Below are positions 8,806-16,535 of a stretch of DNA of 64,000 nt, in pieces; within the stretch, counting starts at the first letter, position 1, and every line of letters starts with the position of its first letter. Under the pieces are notes generated by a model. It was not told the DNA's origin. It was given only the letters and a program-made list of their open reading frames with translations, and did not search any database. This DNA is from Pseudoalteromonas piscicida (GTDB taxonomy: Bacteria; Pseudomonadota; Gammaproteobacteria; Enterobacterales; Alteromonadaceae), in contig NZ_CP011924.1 in NCBI RefSeq assembly GCF_000238315.3, positions 1,404,501 to 1,468,500 on the forward strand, written 5' to 3'. Both the position numbers and the translations under genes were made by a program.

Positions 8806-9651
8806 TTATTCCTCTTTGCCTCCCCAATGACGCCAAACTCCTTGACAATCTTTAGGTAAATACAAGTTACGACCAAGGTCGACCCAAGGCATTGGGAAGT
8901 GGAAATCTGACCCTTGGCTTGCTAACAATTCAAACTCTTGACTTAGTCGCCCCAAAAATTGGCGCTCAGTAGGCGCTTGCTGCGGCTGTGCAACTTCCAT
9001 TGCAGCTCCCCCAACCGATTTAAATTCAGCAATTAACTTTCTCAACCACTTATTCGACATCTTATATCTGGCAGGATGCGCCAACACACTTACTCCACCC
9101 GCTGCATGAATAGCAGCAACGGCCGTTTGTATATCGCACCACTGACTTGGCACATACCCAGTCTTGCCACGTGCTAAAAATTTATTGAAAACGCTTTGCA
9201 CGTTTTTGGCCACGCCCCGCTCAACCAGCACTTGAGCAAAATGCGCTCTGGTGATCTGCGCAGTTTGGGCAAGTGCAAGGGCATCTTCGTAGACATGCTC
9301 ATAGCCCTTTTTGGCTAAGCGATCGCCGATTTCTTTCGCTCTGGCTTCTCGCTTTTGCTGCTGTTCGTGCAGCAGCTTTGTTAATGCTTCATGCTCAGGG
9401 TCAAAATTTAATCCAACGATATGGATCTCAAAGCTTTCCCATTTTGTGGAAATTTCAACGCCATTAATAAGTTCTAAAGTCAGATTATTTTGGTTAATGT
9501 AGTCACGGGCAGGCTGGATCGCATCTATCGTGTCATGATCGGTAATTGCAAGAATATCAACGCCTTTTTCCGTTGCTCGCTCAAGCAATTCATCAACAGC
9601 TAAGCGGCCATCGGAAAAAGTAGTATGGCTGTGGAGGTCATATTTAATCAA
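8806..9651 (-). CDS. rnm: RNase AM (Rnm/YciV), PHP-domain 5'-3' exonuclease (copy 1)
   Basis: A 281-residue PHP-domain phosphoesterase with metal-binding motifs DLHSHTTFSDG at residue 5, TDHDT near residue 37, HPAR near residue 191 and SDFHF near residue 247. In E. coli, YciV/Rnm is a 5'-3' exoribonuclease that matures 5' ends of rRNAs, including 5S. It is the first gene of the leftward operon and is divergent from trp, as in enterics. This copy is still coupled to an intact yciO. Confidence 0.9.
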   Translation of the reverse strand: MIKYDLHSHTTFSDGRLAVDELLERATEKGVDILAITDHDTIDAIQPARDYINQNNLTLELINGVEISTKWESFEIHIVGLNFDPEHEALTKLLHEQQQKREARAKEIGDRLAKKGYEHVYEDALALAQTAQITRAHFAQVLVERGVAKNVQSVFNKFLARGKTGYVPSQWCDIQTAVAAIHAAGGVSVLAHPARYKMSNKWLRKLIAEFKSVGGAAMEVAQPQQAPTERQFLGRLSQEFELLASQGSDFHFPMPWVDLGRNLYLPKDCQGVWRHWGGKEE

Positions 9652-9696
9652 AATGTATTAACTATCTCTATGAATTATCAACGTTTTGATTATATC

Positions 9697-9715
9697 ACAA
9701 GTTAACTGATACGAC
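9697..9715. promoter_or_regulatory. TrpR-operator-like sequence
   Basis: AAGTTAACTGATACG resembles the core of the E. coli trp operator (AGTTAACTAGTACG) around a GTTAAC palindrome. It lies upstream of the best -35 for the leader transcript, so it may act on another promoter or be chance. A second copy is at 11350-11368. Whether this genome encodes TrpR cannot be seen. Confidence 0.3.
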
Positions 9716-9741
9716 CTTAGGTTATTTTCTGATATTTGCCC

Positions 9742-9771
9742 TTGACACTTGTAGCAAGAATAGGGTTTACT
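9742..9771 (+). promoter_or_regulatory. Candidate trp leader promoter (copy 1)
   Basis: TTGACA at 9742 matches the sigma-70 -35 consensus exactly. The best -10 is TTTACT at 9766 with an 18-base spacer. It is 37 bases upstream of the first leader ATG. The second copy is at 11395-11424. Confidence 0.5.
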
Positions 9772-9807
9772 GTAGCTAATTTAGATTAAACAACGAAATA
9801 TTCACAA

Positions 9808-9855
9808 ATGAACAAACAAATTCAAAAAAACATTTGGTGGTGGCACTCGAACTAA
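9808..9855 (+). CDS. trpL: trp leader peptide 1 (copy 1), three consecutive Trp codons
   Basis: A 15-codon ORF encoding MNKQIQKNIWWWHSN. Three adjacent TGG codons followed by competing RNA hairpins are the hallmark of a tryptophan attenuator. CACTCG (9844) can pair with CGGGTG (9857), and GCGGGT (9856) can pair with ACCCGC (9889), which would disrupt the terminator at 9890. Ribosome stalling at the Trp codons would therefore favour read-through. The Shine-Dalgarno box is weak. Confidence 0.85.
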   Translation: MNKQIQKNIWWWHSN

Positions 9856-9889
9856 GCGGGTGTGTTTCGTTATATCTACGATTTATCAA

Positions 9890-9914
9890 CCCGCGCAATG
9901 TCGCGGGTTTTTTT
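9890..9914 (+). terminator. trp attenuator terminator 1 (copy 1)
   Basis: Perfect CCCGCG / CGCGGG stem, 6-base loop, then seven T residues. It lies 34 bases after the first leader stop codon. Confidence 0.88.
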
Positions 9915-9933
9915 ATACTTTTTAGAGGCTTAT

Positions 9934-9984
9934 ATGAACAACAATATCACAGTAAACACAATTTGGTGGTGGTGGATGCCCTAG
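9934..9984 (+). CDS. trpL: trp leader peptide 2 (copy 1), four consecutive Trp codons
   Basis: A 16-codon ORF encoding MNNNITVNTIWWWWMP, preceded by AGAGG five bases from the ATG. Four adjacent TGG codons indicate a second tryptophan attenuator immediately after the first. ACAACAATA (9938) pairs with TATTGTTGT (9993), and that region can instead pair as TATTGTT / AACAATA to compete with the terminator at 10015. This gives two serial attenuators in one leader. Confidence 0.85.
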   Translation: MNNNITVNTIWWWWMP

Positions 9985-10014
9985 CGGGACGGTATTGTTG
10001 TGTCTGAACAATAA

Positions 10015-10046
10015 CCCCCGCAGAGCTCAGCTTTCGGGGGTTTTTT
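10015..10046 (+). terminator. trp attenuator terminator 2 (copy 1)
   Basis: CCCCCG / CGGGGG stem around a 14-base apical region, then six T residues. It follows the second leader peptide by 30 bases. In this copy the downstream DNA is not trpE but a truncated MITE and the antisense strand of a yciO fragment. Confidence 0.88.
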
Positions 10047-10067
10047 ATTTTCTAAACAGAATATCTA

Positions 10068-10130
10068 GGGTCTGTTGATCTTTCAAGTTTGTTTTTGCAG
10101 CAGTTTGATTGGTATTTATACAAGGCAGAG
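10068..10130. mobile_element. Truncated MITE, first family (about 63 of 263 bp)
   Basis: Starts GGGTCTGTTGATCTTT after a TA and matches the complete element at 11721 for 63 bases, then changes to internal yciO sequence. It shares the same variant bases as the element at 11721, so it belongs to the duplicated block and is not an independent insertion. Confidence 0.85.
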
Positions 10131-10454
10131 AGGAACTTCTTTCGTCCCTTTAAAAATAAACGTGTACGGACCGGGCGTATTATTCTTAATCATCCTAAAC
10201 ATTTGATTATCGACACGGGCATAGGTCGAAAGCTCCGACAGATCGCGGCATAAAAGAGTGAAGTTATGGTGTTTTTCAATGCCGCGGATCCGCTCTATCC
10301 GCTCCTTAGCTTGCTTATTACCGAGGTTGCAACCAATGGCATAGCCGGAGTCGGTTGGAAACACCACCACGCCACCTTGCTCAATAATATCAGCCGCTTG
10401 GCGAATTAAACGCGTTTGCGGGTTATCTGGGTGAATATGAAAAAATTGACTCAT
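10116..10454 (-). pseudogene. yciO: yciO fragment created by duplication 2
   Basis: The first ~108 codons of yciO (start at 10454) are intact up to KGTKEVP, then the frame runs into the truncated MITE, adds LCLV and stops at 10116. The C-terminal half is missing. The upstream coupling to rnm copy 2 is kept, so a truncated product could be translated, but the YrdC fold would be incomplete. Confidence 0.85.
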
Positions 10455-10458
10455 AAGC

Positions 10459-11304
10459 TTATTCCTCTTTGCCTCCCCAATGACGCCAAACTCCTTGACA
10501 ATCTTTAGGTAAATACAAGTTACGACCAAGGTCGACCCAAGGCATTGGGAAGTGGAAATCTGACCCTTGGCTTGCTAACAATTCAAACTCTTGACTTAGT
10601 CGCCCCAAAAATTGGCGCTCAGTAGGCGCTTGCTGCGGCTGTGCAACTTCCATTGCAGCTCCCCCAACCGATTTAAATTCAGCAATTAACTTTCTCAACC
10701 ACTTATTCGACATCTTATATCTGGCAGGATGCGCCAACACACTTACTCCACCCGCTGCATGAATAGCAGCAACGGCCGTTTGTATATCGCACCACTGACT
10801 TGGCACATACCCAGTCTTGCCACGTGCTAAAAATTTATTGAAAACGCTTTGCACGTTTTTGGCCACGCCCCGCTCAACCAGCACTTGAGCAAAATGCGCT
10901 CTGGTGATCTGCGCAGTTTGGGCAAGTGCAAGGGCATCTTCGTAGACATGCTCATAGCCCTTTTTGGCTAAGCGATCGCCGATTTCTTTCGCTCTGGCTT
11001 CTCGCTTTTGCTGCTGTTCGTGCAGCAGCTTTGTTAATGCTTCATGCTCAGGGTCAAAATTTAATCCAACGATATGGATCTCAAAGCTTTCCCATTTTGT
11101 GGAAATTTCAACGCCATTAATAAGTTCTAAAGTCAGATTATTTTGGTTAATGTAGTCACGGGCAGGCTGGATCGCATCTATCGTGTCATGATCGGTAATT
11201 GCAAGAATATCAACGCCTTTTTCCGTTGCTCGCTCAAGCAATTCATCAACAGCTAAGCGGCCATCGGAAAAAGTAGTATGGCTGTGGAGGTCATATTTAA
11301 TCAA
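10459..11304 (-). CDS. rnm: RNase AM (Rnm/YciV) (copy 2)
   Basis: Protein identical to that at 8806-9651, with all PHP metal-binding motifs. It is followed only by a broken yciO, so it is cut off from scpA/scpB/rluB. If the duplication is real, gene dosage of this exonuclease is doubled. Confidence 0.85.
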   Translation of the reverse strand: MIKYDLHSHTTFSDGRLAVDELLERATEKGVDILAITDHDTIDAIQPARDYINQNNLTLELINGVEISTKWESFEIHIVGLNFDPEHEALTKLLHEQQQKREARAKEIGDRLAKKGYEHVYEDALALAQTAQITRAHFAQVLVERGVAKNVQSVFNKFLARGKTGYVPSQWCDIQTAVAAIHAAGGVSVLAHPARYKMSNKWLRKLIAEFKSVGGAAMEVAQPQQAPTERQFLGRLSQEFELLASQGSDFHFPMPWVDLGRNLYLPKDCQGVWRHWGGKEE

Positions 11305-11394
11305 AATGTATTAACTATCTCTATGAATTATCAACGTTTTGATTATATCACAAGTTAACTGATACGACCTTAGGTTATTTTCTGATATTTGCCC

Positions 11395-11424
11395 TTGACA
11401 CTTGTAGCAAGAATAGGGTTTACT
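11395..11424 (+). promoter_or_regulatory. Candidate trp leader promoter (copy 2)
   Basis: Second copy of TTGACA and TTTACT with an 18-base spacer. This is the copy positioned to transcribe the trp structural genes. Confidence 0.5.
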
Positions 11425-11460
11425 GTAGCTAATTTAGATTAAACAACGAAATATTCACAA

Positions 11461-11508
11461 ATGAACAAACAAATTCAAAAAAACATTTGGTGGTGGCACT
11501 CGAACTAA
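11461..11508 (+). CDS. trpL: trp leader peptide 1 (copy 2)
   Basis: Identical to the leader at 9808 (MNKQIQKNIWWWHSN, three adjacent Trp codons). It is the first of the two attenuators lying directly upstream of the MITE and trpE. Confidence 0.87.
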   Translation: MNKQIQKNIWWWHSN

Positions 11509-11542
11509 GCGGGTGTGTTTCGTTATATCTACGATTTATCAA

Positions 11543-11567
11543 CCCGCGCAATGTCGCGGGTTTTTTT
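11543..11567 (+). terminator. trp attenuator terminator 1 (copy 2)
   Basis: Second copy of the CCCGCG / CGCGGG hairpin with a T tract. Confidence 0.88.
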
Positions 11568-11586
11568 ATACTTTTTAGAGGCTTAT

Positions 11587-11637
11587 ATGAACAACAATAT
11601 CACAGTAAACACAATTTGGTGGTGGTGGATGCCCTAG
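11587..11637 (+). CDS. trpL: trp leader peptide 2 (copy 2)
   Basis: Identical to the leader at 9934 (MNNNITVNTIWWWWMP, four adjacent Trp codons), with the same AGAGG box. It is the last attenuator before the trp genes. Confidence 0.87.
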   Translation: MNNNITVNTIWWWWMP

Positions 11638-11667
11638 CGGGACGGTATTGTTGTGTCTGAACAATAA

Positions 11668-11699
11668 CCCCCGCAGAGCTCAGCTTTCGGGGGTTTTTT
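11668..11699 (+). terminator. trp attenuator terminator 2 (copy 2)
   Basis: Second copy of the CCCCCG / CGGGGG hairpin followed by TTTTTT. It ends 306 bases before trpE; most of that gap is the MITE. Confidence 0.88.
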
Positions 11700-11720
11700 A
11701 TTTTCTAAACAGAATATCTA

Positions 11721-11983
11721 GGGTCTGTTGATCTTTCAAGTTTGTTTTTGCAGCAGTTTGATTGGTATTTATACAAGGCAGAGCCAGCGTAGCATAGTCA
11801 TTCTATGTAAGTCTGGCGATAACACAGTAGAAATGCTAATCAAGCGCTGCCCTTTGGGTTCATCTGAGTGCGCTTTGTTCATTGTTGCTCAACTTTTGCC
11901 TAGATTACTAGGCGGCAAGTCGAGCGTCGCGACCAAAACACACTCAGAAGAACAAAAATCAAACAGCAAAGGTCAACAGGCCC
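11721..11983. mobile_element. MITE, first family (263 bp, TA-flanked) between trp attenuator and trpE
   Basis: Ends are GGGTCTGTTGATCTTT and, inverted, GGGCCTGTTGACCTTT (14 of 16 match), with TA on both sides. A second full copy of exactly the same length is at 62955-63217. It has no plausible gene; the open frame through it (11728-12009) is chance. TA target duplications suggest mobilisation by an IS630/Tc1-type transposase. Its position makes it part of the trp leader mRNA. Confidence 0.8.
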
Positions 11984-12005
11984 TAGAAATTAAGAGGAAT
12001 GAGGT

Positions 12006-13583
12006 TTGATTTTTAGTCACATAACGACCACACCAGGTGAGGTCACCAGCATAAGACAAAGGCGCGATTATATTGCCAGCCCACTGTCTTTATACGCAGG
12101 TTTAAACAAAGTAAACTCGTTACTACTCGAATCAGCTGAAATAGAGTCTAAAGACAATGTGAAAAGTATCGTGCTTGTGGATAGTGCAATTCGATTCGAA
12201 TGTAACGGCGCCCAAGTAATTGCCAAAGCCTTGTCTAACAATGGTGCTCAGTTGCTACCGTACCTTGCGCAAAAGGTCACAAATTGTGACGTGGTCCTCA
12301 ATGATAATACCTTGACGCTCACGTACAACGCATTGGAAAGTGACATTGATGAGCATACAAAACTAAAAGCGGATAACGCCTTTAGTGCGCTCAGAACCTG
12401 TATAAATAAAATTAAACGTAACTCAGATACGCCGTTTTCCGTCTTTTTAGGTGGTGTATTCGCCTATGATATGGTGGCAAACTTTGAGCAACTTCCCGAA
12501 GTACCAGATGGGGACAACGACTGTCCCGACTATGTTTTCTATCTCGCTGAAACCCTAGTTGTGATCGATCATCAAGCACAAACCACTGAGCTCATTGGTA
12601 ATGTTTTCAATGGCCCTGAGGTTCACGCCAATTGTTTTGAAGTAGGCAAACAGCTAGAAGAGCTAAACAGTCAGTGTGACCAAATCACCGAATTTCAGTT
12701 TGAGCCACAAAGTGGCGGCGCAGATGTCAAAGTCAATGTGAGTGACGACGAATATTGTCAACACGTTGAAAAGTTGAAAACCAACATTATCAACGGTGAC
12801 ATCTTTCAAGTCGTTCCCTCTCGCACTTTTTCACTTCCTTGCCATAACTCACTCGCCGCCTATAAACAGCTCAAACTACAAAACCCTAGTCCTTACATGT
12901 TTTATATGAAGGATGAACGCTTTGTGCTATTTGGCGCATCTCCAGAGTCGGCTCTCAAATATTGTGAGCAGAGTAACCAGGTTGAAGTCTATCCCATTGC
13001 AGGAACGAGACCACGAGGTAAGTTTGCTGATGGTAGTATCAACCCAGATTTAGATAGCCGCATTGAACTTGAGCTGCGCAACGATCAAAAAGAGCGTGCA
13101 GAGCACCTTATGCTGGTTGACCTTGCCCGTAATGATGTCGCGCGGATCAGTATTGCAGGTACTCGACACGCAAAAGAATTATTGAAAGTGGACCGCTACT
13201 CACAAGTCATGCATTTAGTATCACGCGTCGTTGGCCAATTAAAGCCGGATTTAGATGCGCTTCACGCCTATCAGGCTTGTATGAATATGGGCACTCTCGT
13301 CGGCGCACCAAAAGTTAAAGCCGCAGAACTTGTTCGCCATACAGAAAAGCAGCGTCGTGGCAGCTACGGCGGTGCGGTAGGTTATTTGATGGGCAATGGC
13401 GCGATGGACAGCTGCATCGTAATTCGCTCCGCGTTTGTAAAAGATAACGTTGCATACGTGCAAGCGGGTGCGGGTGTTGTGTTTGATTCAAATCCACAAA
13501 GCGAAGCAAATGAAACCAAAGCTAAAGCCATGGCAGTGATTAAAGCAGTACAGTCCACGTATGAAGGAGCAAACCATGACTAA
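12006..13583 (+). CDS. trpE: Anthranilate synthase component I
   Basis: A 525-residue TrpE that converts chorismate to anthranilate with ammonia supplied by TrpG. It shows the feedback-site motif LLLESAEI near residue 40 and conserved catalytic-domain segments PSPYMFYM, IAGTRPRGK, ELRNDQKERAEHLMLVDLARND and GTLVGAPKVKAAELV. I accept a TTG start at 12006 because AGAGGA lies seven bases upstream. An ATG at 11999 is in another frame and would join this frame only if one T of TTTTT (12010-12014) were absent. First structural gene of the operon; it overlaps trpG by 8 bases. Confidence 0.92.
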   Translation: MIFSHITTTPGEVTSIRQRRDYIASPLSLYAGLNKVNSLLLESAEIESKDNVKSIVLVDSAIRFECNGAQVIAKALSNNGAQLLPYLAQKVTNCDVVLNDNTLTLTYNALESDIDEHTKLKADNAFSALRTCINKIKRNSDTPFSVFLGGVFAYDMVANFEQLPEVPDGDNDCPDYVFYLAETLVVIDHQAQTTELIGNVFNGPEVHANCFEVGKQLEELNSQCDQITEFQFEPQSGGADVKVNVSDDEYCQHVEKLKTNIINGDIFQVVPSRTFSLPCHNSLAAYKQLKLQNPSPYMFYMKDERFVLFGASPESALKYCEQSNQVEVYPIAGTRPRGKFADGSINPDLDSRIELELRNDQKERAEHLMLVDLARNDVARISIAGTRHAKELLKVDRYSQVMHLVSRVVGQLKPDLDALHAYQACMNMGTLVGAPKVKAAELVRHTEKQRRGSYGGAVGYLMGNGAMDSCIVIRSAFVKDNVAYVQAGAGVVFDSNPQSEANETKAKAMAVIKAVQSTYEGANHD

Positions 13584-14157
13584 GGTATACTTTTTAGATA
13601 ATTTCGATTCTTTCAGTTATAACCTTGTGGATGAGCTTAGTTTGCTAGGACTCGACTTGGTCGTTTATCGTAACAATATCTCTGCCGAAACCATTTTCAA
13701 TAAAATGTGTGCAGAGGTTGATCCCGTGATCTTAGTTTTATCACCTGGACCTGGCGCGCCATCGGAAGCAGGTTGTTTGCTCGCGTTAATTGAGCTATGT
13801 AAAGGTAAATTCCCCATGCTTGGGATTTGCCTCGGTCAACAAGCCCTAACCCAAAGTTATGGTGGTGAAGTTGGCAAAGCGGGTGAGACGGTACATGGAA
13901 AATCTTCTATTATTGAAGCGGATGAGCATCCGGTATTTGCCGGACTTGGGACGCAATTCCCCGTGGCGCGTTATCATTCTCTGATGGCAACAAGCGTTCC
14001 ACCAGCACTACAAGTGATCGCGAGATATCAGGCCATTCCGATGGCTATCTATCACAGTGAGCACAAAGTGATTGGCTATCAATTTCACCCAGAGTCAATA
14101 TTAACCCCCAATGGCGCTCAGCTATTACAACAAAGTATCGCATACCTTAGCGCTTAG
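13576..14157 (+). CDS. trpG: Anthranilate synthase component II (glutamine amidotransferase)
   Basis: A 193-residue class I glutamine amidotransferase that feeds ammonia to TrpE. It has the oxyanion strand SPGPGAP near residue 59, the nucleophile Cys in GICLGQQ near residue 82, and the His-Glu pair in FHPES near residue 173. ATG 13576 is preceded by AAGGAG with six-base spacing inside the trpE 3' end; the upstream in-frame ATG at 13561 has no such box. Unlike E. coli, trpG and trpD are separate genes here. Confidence 0.92.
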   Translation: MTKVYFLDNFDSFSYNLVDELSLLGLDLVVYRNNISAETIFNKMCAEVDPVILVLSPGPGAPSEAGCLLALIELCKGKFPMLGICLGQQALTQSYGGEVGKAGETVHGKSSIIEADEHPVFAGLGTQFPVARYHSLMATSVPPALQVIARYQAIPMAIYHSEHKVIGYQFHPESILTPNGAQLLQQSIAYLSA

Positions 14158-14166
14158 GAGAGCACG

Positions 14167-15171
14167 ATGGAAAAGTTACAACCTCTATTACAGCAACAAG
14201 ATTTATCGTTCGACGCCGCCAAATCCTTGTTTAGCGATATTATGGCTGGACAACTGAGCGACATCGAACTTACAGCAGCGCTGCTTGCGCTAAAGTTTAA
14301 AGGTGAAACAGCAGCGGAAATAGCCGGAGCAGCTCAGGCTATGCGTGATCATGCCACCGCATTTGACAAGCAAGACCTACTCGCAGCAGACAGCTGTGGT
14401 ACGGGTGGCGATGGCACAAATACCATCAACGTGAGTACCACCGCCGCCATTGTCGCCGCAGCATGTGGTATTAATATGGTCAAACACGGTAATCGCAGCG
14501 TGAGCAGTAAATCAGGTTCCGCTGATTTACTAAAAGCGCTTGGGATCAACATTGATATGACTCCCGCACTTGCAGAAAAGTGCTTAGCAGAGACCGGCTT
14601 TACCTTTTTGTTTGCGCCGCATTACCACGCAGGTGTAAAACATGCTATGCCGGTTCGCACGCAACTAAAAACACGTACGATATTTAATATTCTGGGACCA
14701 TTGGCAAACCCAGCCAAGCCTGAAGTGCAATTACTCGGCGTTTACGACCCTGCCCTTGTTTTACCCATGGCTGAAACGTTAAACCGCTTAGGTACGAAAC
14801 GAGCGATGGTAGTTCACGGTAGTGGCACAGATGAAATTGCCCTACACGGCGAAACGCTAGTCGCAGAAGTAAAGCAGGGTGAAGTGACGCAATACACTGT
14901 TACCCCAAGCGATTTTGGACTAGAAAACTATTCACTTGAATCTATTGCTGGTGATACGCCAGAATATAACGCGAAAGCGAGCCTTGCGATTTTAAATGGT
15001 GAAGGCGAAGCAGCACACAATGCAGCGATTATTGCAAACGTTGCAGCCTTGTTGGTATTAACCGATAAGGCCACAGATTTTAAAACTGCAAGCCAACAAG
15101 TACGCGAAGTGCTTGCGAGCAAGAAAGCCATGACAACCTTGGCTAACATTGTAGAGGTAAGTAATGGCTAA
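14167..15171 (+). CDS. trpD: Anthranilate phosphoribosyltransferase
   Basis: A 334-residue TrpD that transfers the phosphoribosyl group of PRPP to anthranilate. The glycine-rich PRPP loop DSCGTGGDG lies near residue 77, followed by NVSTTAAIVAAACG and KHGNRSVSSKSGSAD, then the family motif RTIFNILGPLANPA near residue 173. It begins nine bases after trpG and overlaps trpCF by eight bases. Confidence 0.93.
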   Translation: MEKLQPLLQQQDLSFDAAKSLFSDIMAGQLSDIELTAALLALKFKGETAAEIAGAAQAMRDHATAFDKQDLLAADSCGTGGDGTNTINVSTTAAIVAAACGINMVKHGNRSVSSKSGSADLLKALGINIDMTPALAEKCLAETGFTFLFAPHYHAGVKHAMPVRTQLKTRTIFNILGPLANPAKPEVQLLGVYDPALVLPMAETLNRLGTKRAMVVHGSGTDEIALHGETLVAEVKQGEVTQYTVTPSDFGLENYSLESIAGDTPEYNAKASLAILNGEGEAAHNAAIIANVAALLVLTDKATDFKTASQQVREVLASKKAMTTLANIVEVSNG

Positions 15172-16528
15172 CGTATTAGAAAAAATTGTTGCCGATAAAG
15201 TCGAAGAATTAAAAGCGCGTAAGGCGCAGCGTCCGCTAAGTGACTTTATCGACGAAGTAACCCCCACCACGCTTAACTTCACCGCTGCGTTGGCGCAAGC
15301 TGGGACCCAATTTATTTTAGAGTGCAAAAAGGCGTCGCCTTCAAAAGGCCTTATTCGCTCACATTTTGATTTGACTGAAATTACCAGTGTTTATCGTAAG
15401 TACGCGACATGTATTAGTGTACTAACCGACGAAAAATACTTTCAAGGCAGTTATGAATACCTTGCCACGGTGAGAAAGCTGGTTGATCAGCCTCTGATCT
15501 GTAAAGACTTCTTTATTGATGAATACCAAGTTTATCTCGCCCGCTTACACGGTGGCGATGCCATTCTTTTGATGTTGTCTGTATTAAATGACGAAGAGTA
15601 TTTGGCACTAGCGAGCGTGGCCAAATCACTTAATATGTCGATTTTAACGGAAGTAAGTAACGAAGAAGAAGTGACAAGAGCGCTTGCGTTAGATGCTGAA
15701 CTTATCGGTATTAACAACCGTGATCTCAGAGACTTATCAACGGATTTAGCAACTACAGAGAAACTAAGAAAGTTAATCCCCGAAGACAAAGTCGTGATTT
15801 CAGAGTCTGGTATATACACACACCGCGATGTGAAACGCTTATCACCGATTTGTGACGGCTTTTTGGTTGGTAGTTCACTGATGGCTGAACAGGACTTAGA
15901 ACTTGCTTGTAGACGCTTGATTTTGGGCGAAAACAAAGTGTGTGGTCTTACACGAAGCCAAGATGCGCAAGCAGCTTATGAAGCTGGCGCGGTATACGGC
16001 GGTCTTATCTTTTATCCAAAATCGCCTCGTTATGTCGACATTGATTGTGCGAAGGCTGTCGCCGATAGCGCACCACTCAAGTACGTTGGTGTGTTTGTTA
16101 ACGCACCGCTTGAACAAGTTGCAGAGTATGCGCAAATATTAAAACTGAGCGCAGTGCAATTACATGGCAATGAAGATGAGCTGTACATCGATACCCTGCG
16201 AAAACAACTTCCAGTTACCTGTCAAATTTGGAAAGCACAAGGTGTGGACACAGCACTGCCAAGCCCCTTCGCTGGCGTAGACAAGCAATTGTACGATACC
16301 AAAACCGACACTGCATTTGGTGGCACGGGACAAGTGTTTGATTGGCAGCTATTAAATCGTAGTTCGAGCAATTATATGTTGGCTGGCGGCCTAAACCCCG
16401 ACAATATTCACGGCGCCGTTAATATAGGTGCCGATGGTCTTGACCTAAATTCAGGCGTTGAGCAATCGCCTGGTAAAAAATGCGCTCAAAAAATCGCTAA
16501 CGCGTTTACACAAATTCGAAAATATTGA
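15164..16528 (+). CDS. trpCF: Bifunctional indole-3-glycerol-phosphate synthase / PRA isomerase
   Basis: A 454-residue fusion. Residues ~1-255 are the TrpC barrel with [15 protein letters not shown] near residue 50, [15 protein letters not shown] and the phosphate-binding VISESGI segment. Residues ~256-454 are the TrpF barrel, starting [11 protein letters not shown] and including [32 protein letters not shown] and LAGGLNPDN. The TrpC-TrpF fusion is usual in enterics and relatives. It catalyses the two steps between phosphoribosylanthranilate and indole-3-glycerol phosphate. Confidence 0.93.
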   Translation: MANVLEKIVADKVEELKARKAQRPLSDFIDEVTPTTLNFTAALAQAGTQFILECKKASPSKGLIRSHFDLTEITSVYRKYATCISVLTDEKYFQGSYEYLATVRKLVDQPLICKDFFIDEYQVYLARLHGGDAILLMLSVLNDEEYLALASVAKSLNMSILTEVSNEEEVTRALALDAELIGINNRDLRDLSTDLATTEKLRKLIPEDKVVISESGIYTHRDVKRLSPICDGFLVGSSLMAEQDLELACRRLILGENKVCGLTRSQDAQAAYEAGAVYGGLIFYPKSPRYVDIDCAKAVADSAPLKYVGVFVNAPLEQVAEYAQILKLSAVQLHGNEDELYIDTLRKQLPVTCQIWKAQGVDTALPSPFAGVDKQLYDTKTDTAFGGTGQVFDWQLLNRSSSNYMLAGGLNPDNIHGAVNIGADGLDLNSGVEQSPGKKCAQKIANAFTQIRKY

Positions 16529-16535
16529 GGTGGAC

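Larger units (their letters stand above)
8477..10129. repeat. Tandem duplication 2, copy 1 (1653 bp)
   Basis: Contains the 5' part of yciO, all of rnm, both trp attenuators and the first ~62 bp of a MITE. It is repeated at 10130-11782 with a constant offset of 1653 and no difference that I saw. The left edge is inside the yciO coding sequence, the right edge inside the MITE; one G is shared at the junction. Confidence 0.9.
10130..11782. repeat. Tandem duplication 2, copy 2
   Basis: Second copy of 8477-10129. On its right it continues into a complete MITE and then trpE, so it carries the attenuators that control the trp genes. Confidence 0.9.

Noticed and set aside
8802..8876. A longer YciO starting MVVTCIYLKIVKEF
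   Set aside because: The extension lies inside the rnm coding sequence and the family starts at MSQFFHIHP (8801), directly after rnm.
11728..12009. Open frame of 93 codons upstream of trpE
   Set aside because: It runs through the MITE, starts without a ribosome site and has a counterpart at 62992 with different continuation, so it is repeat sequence rather than a gene.
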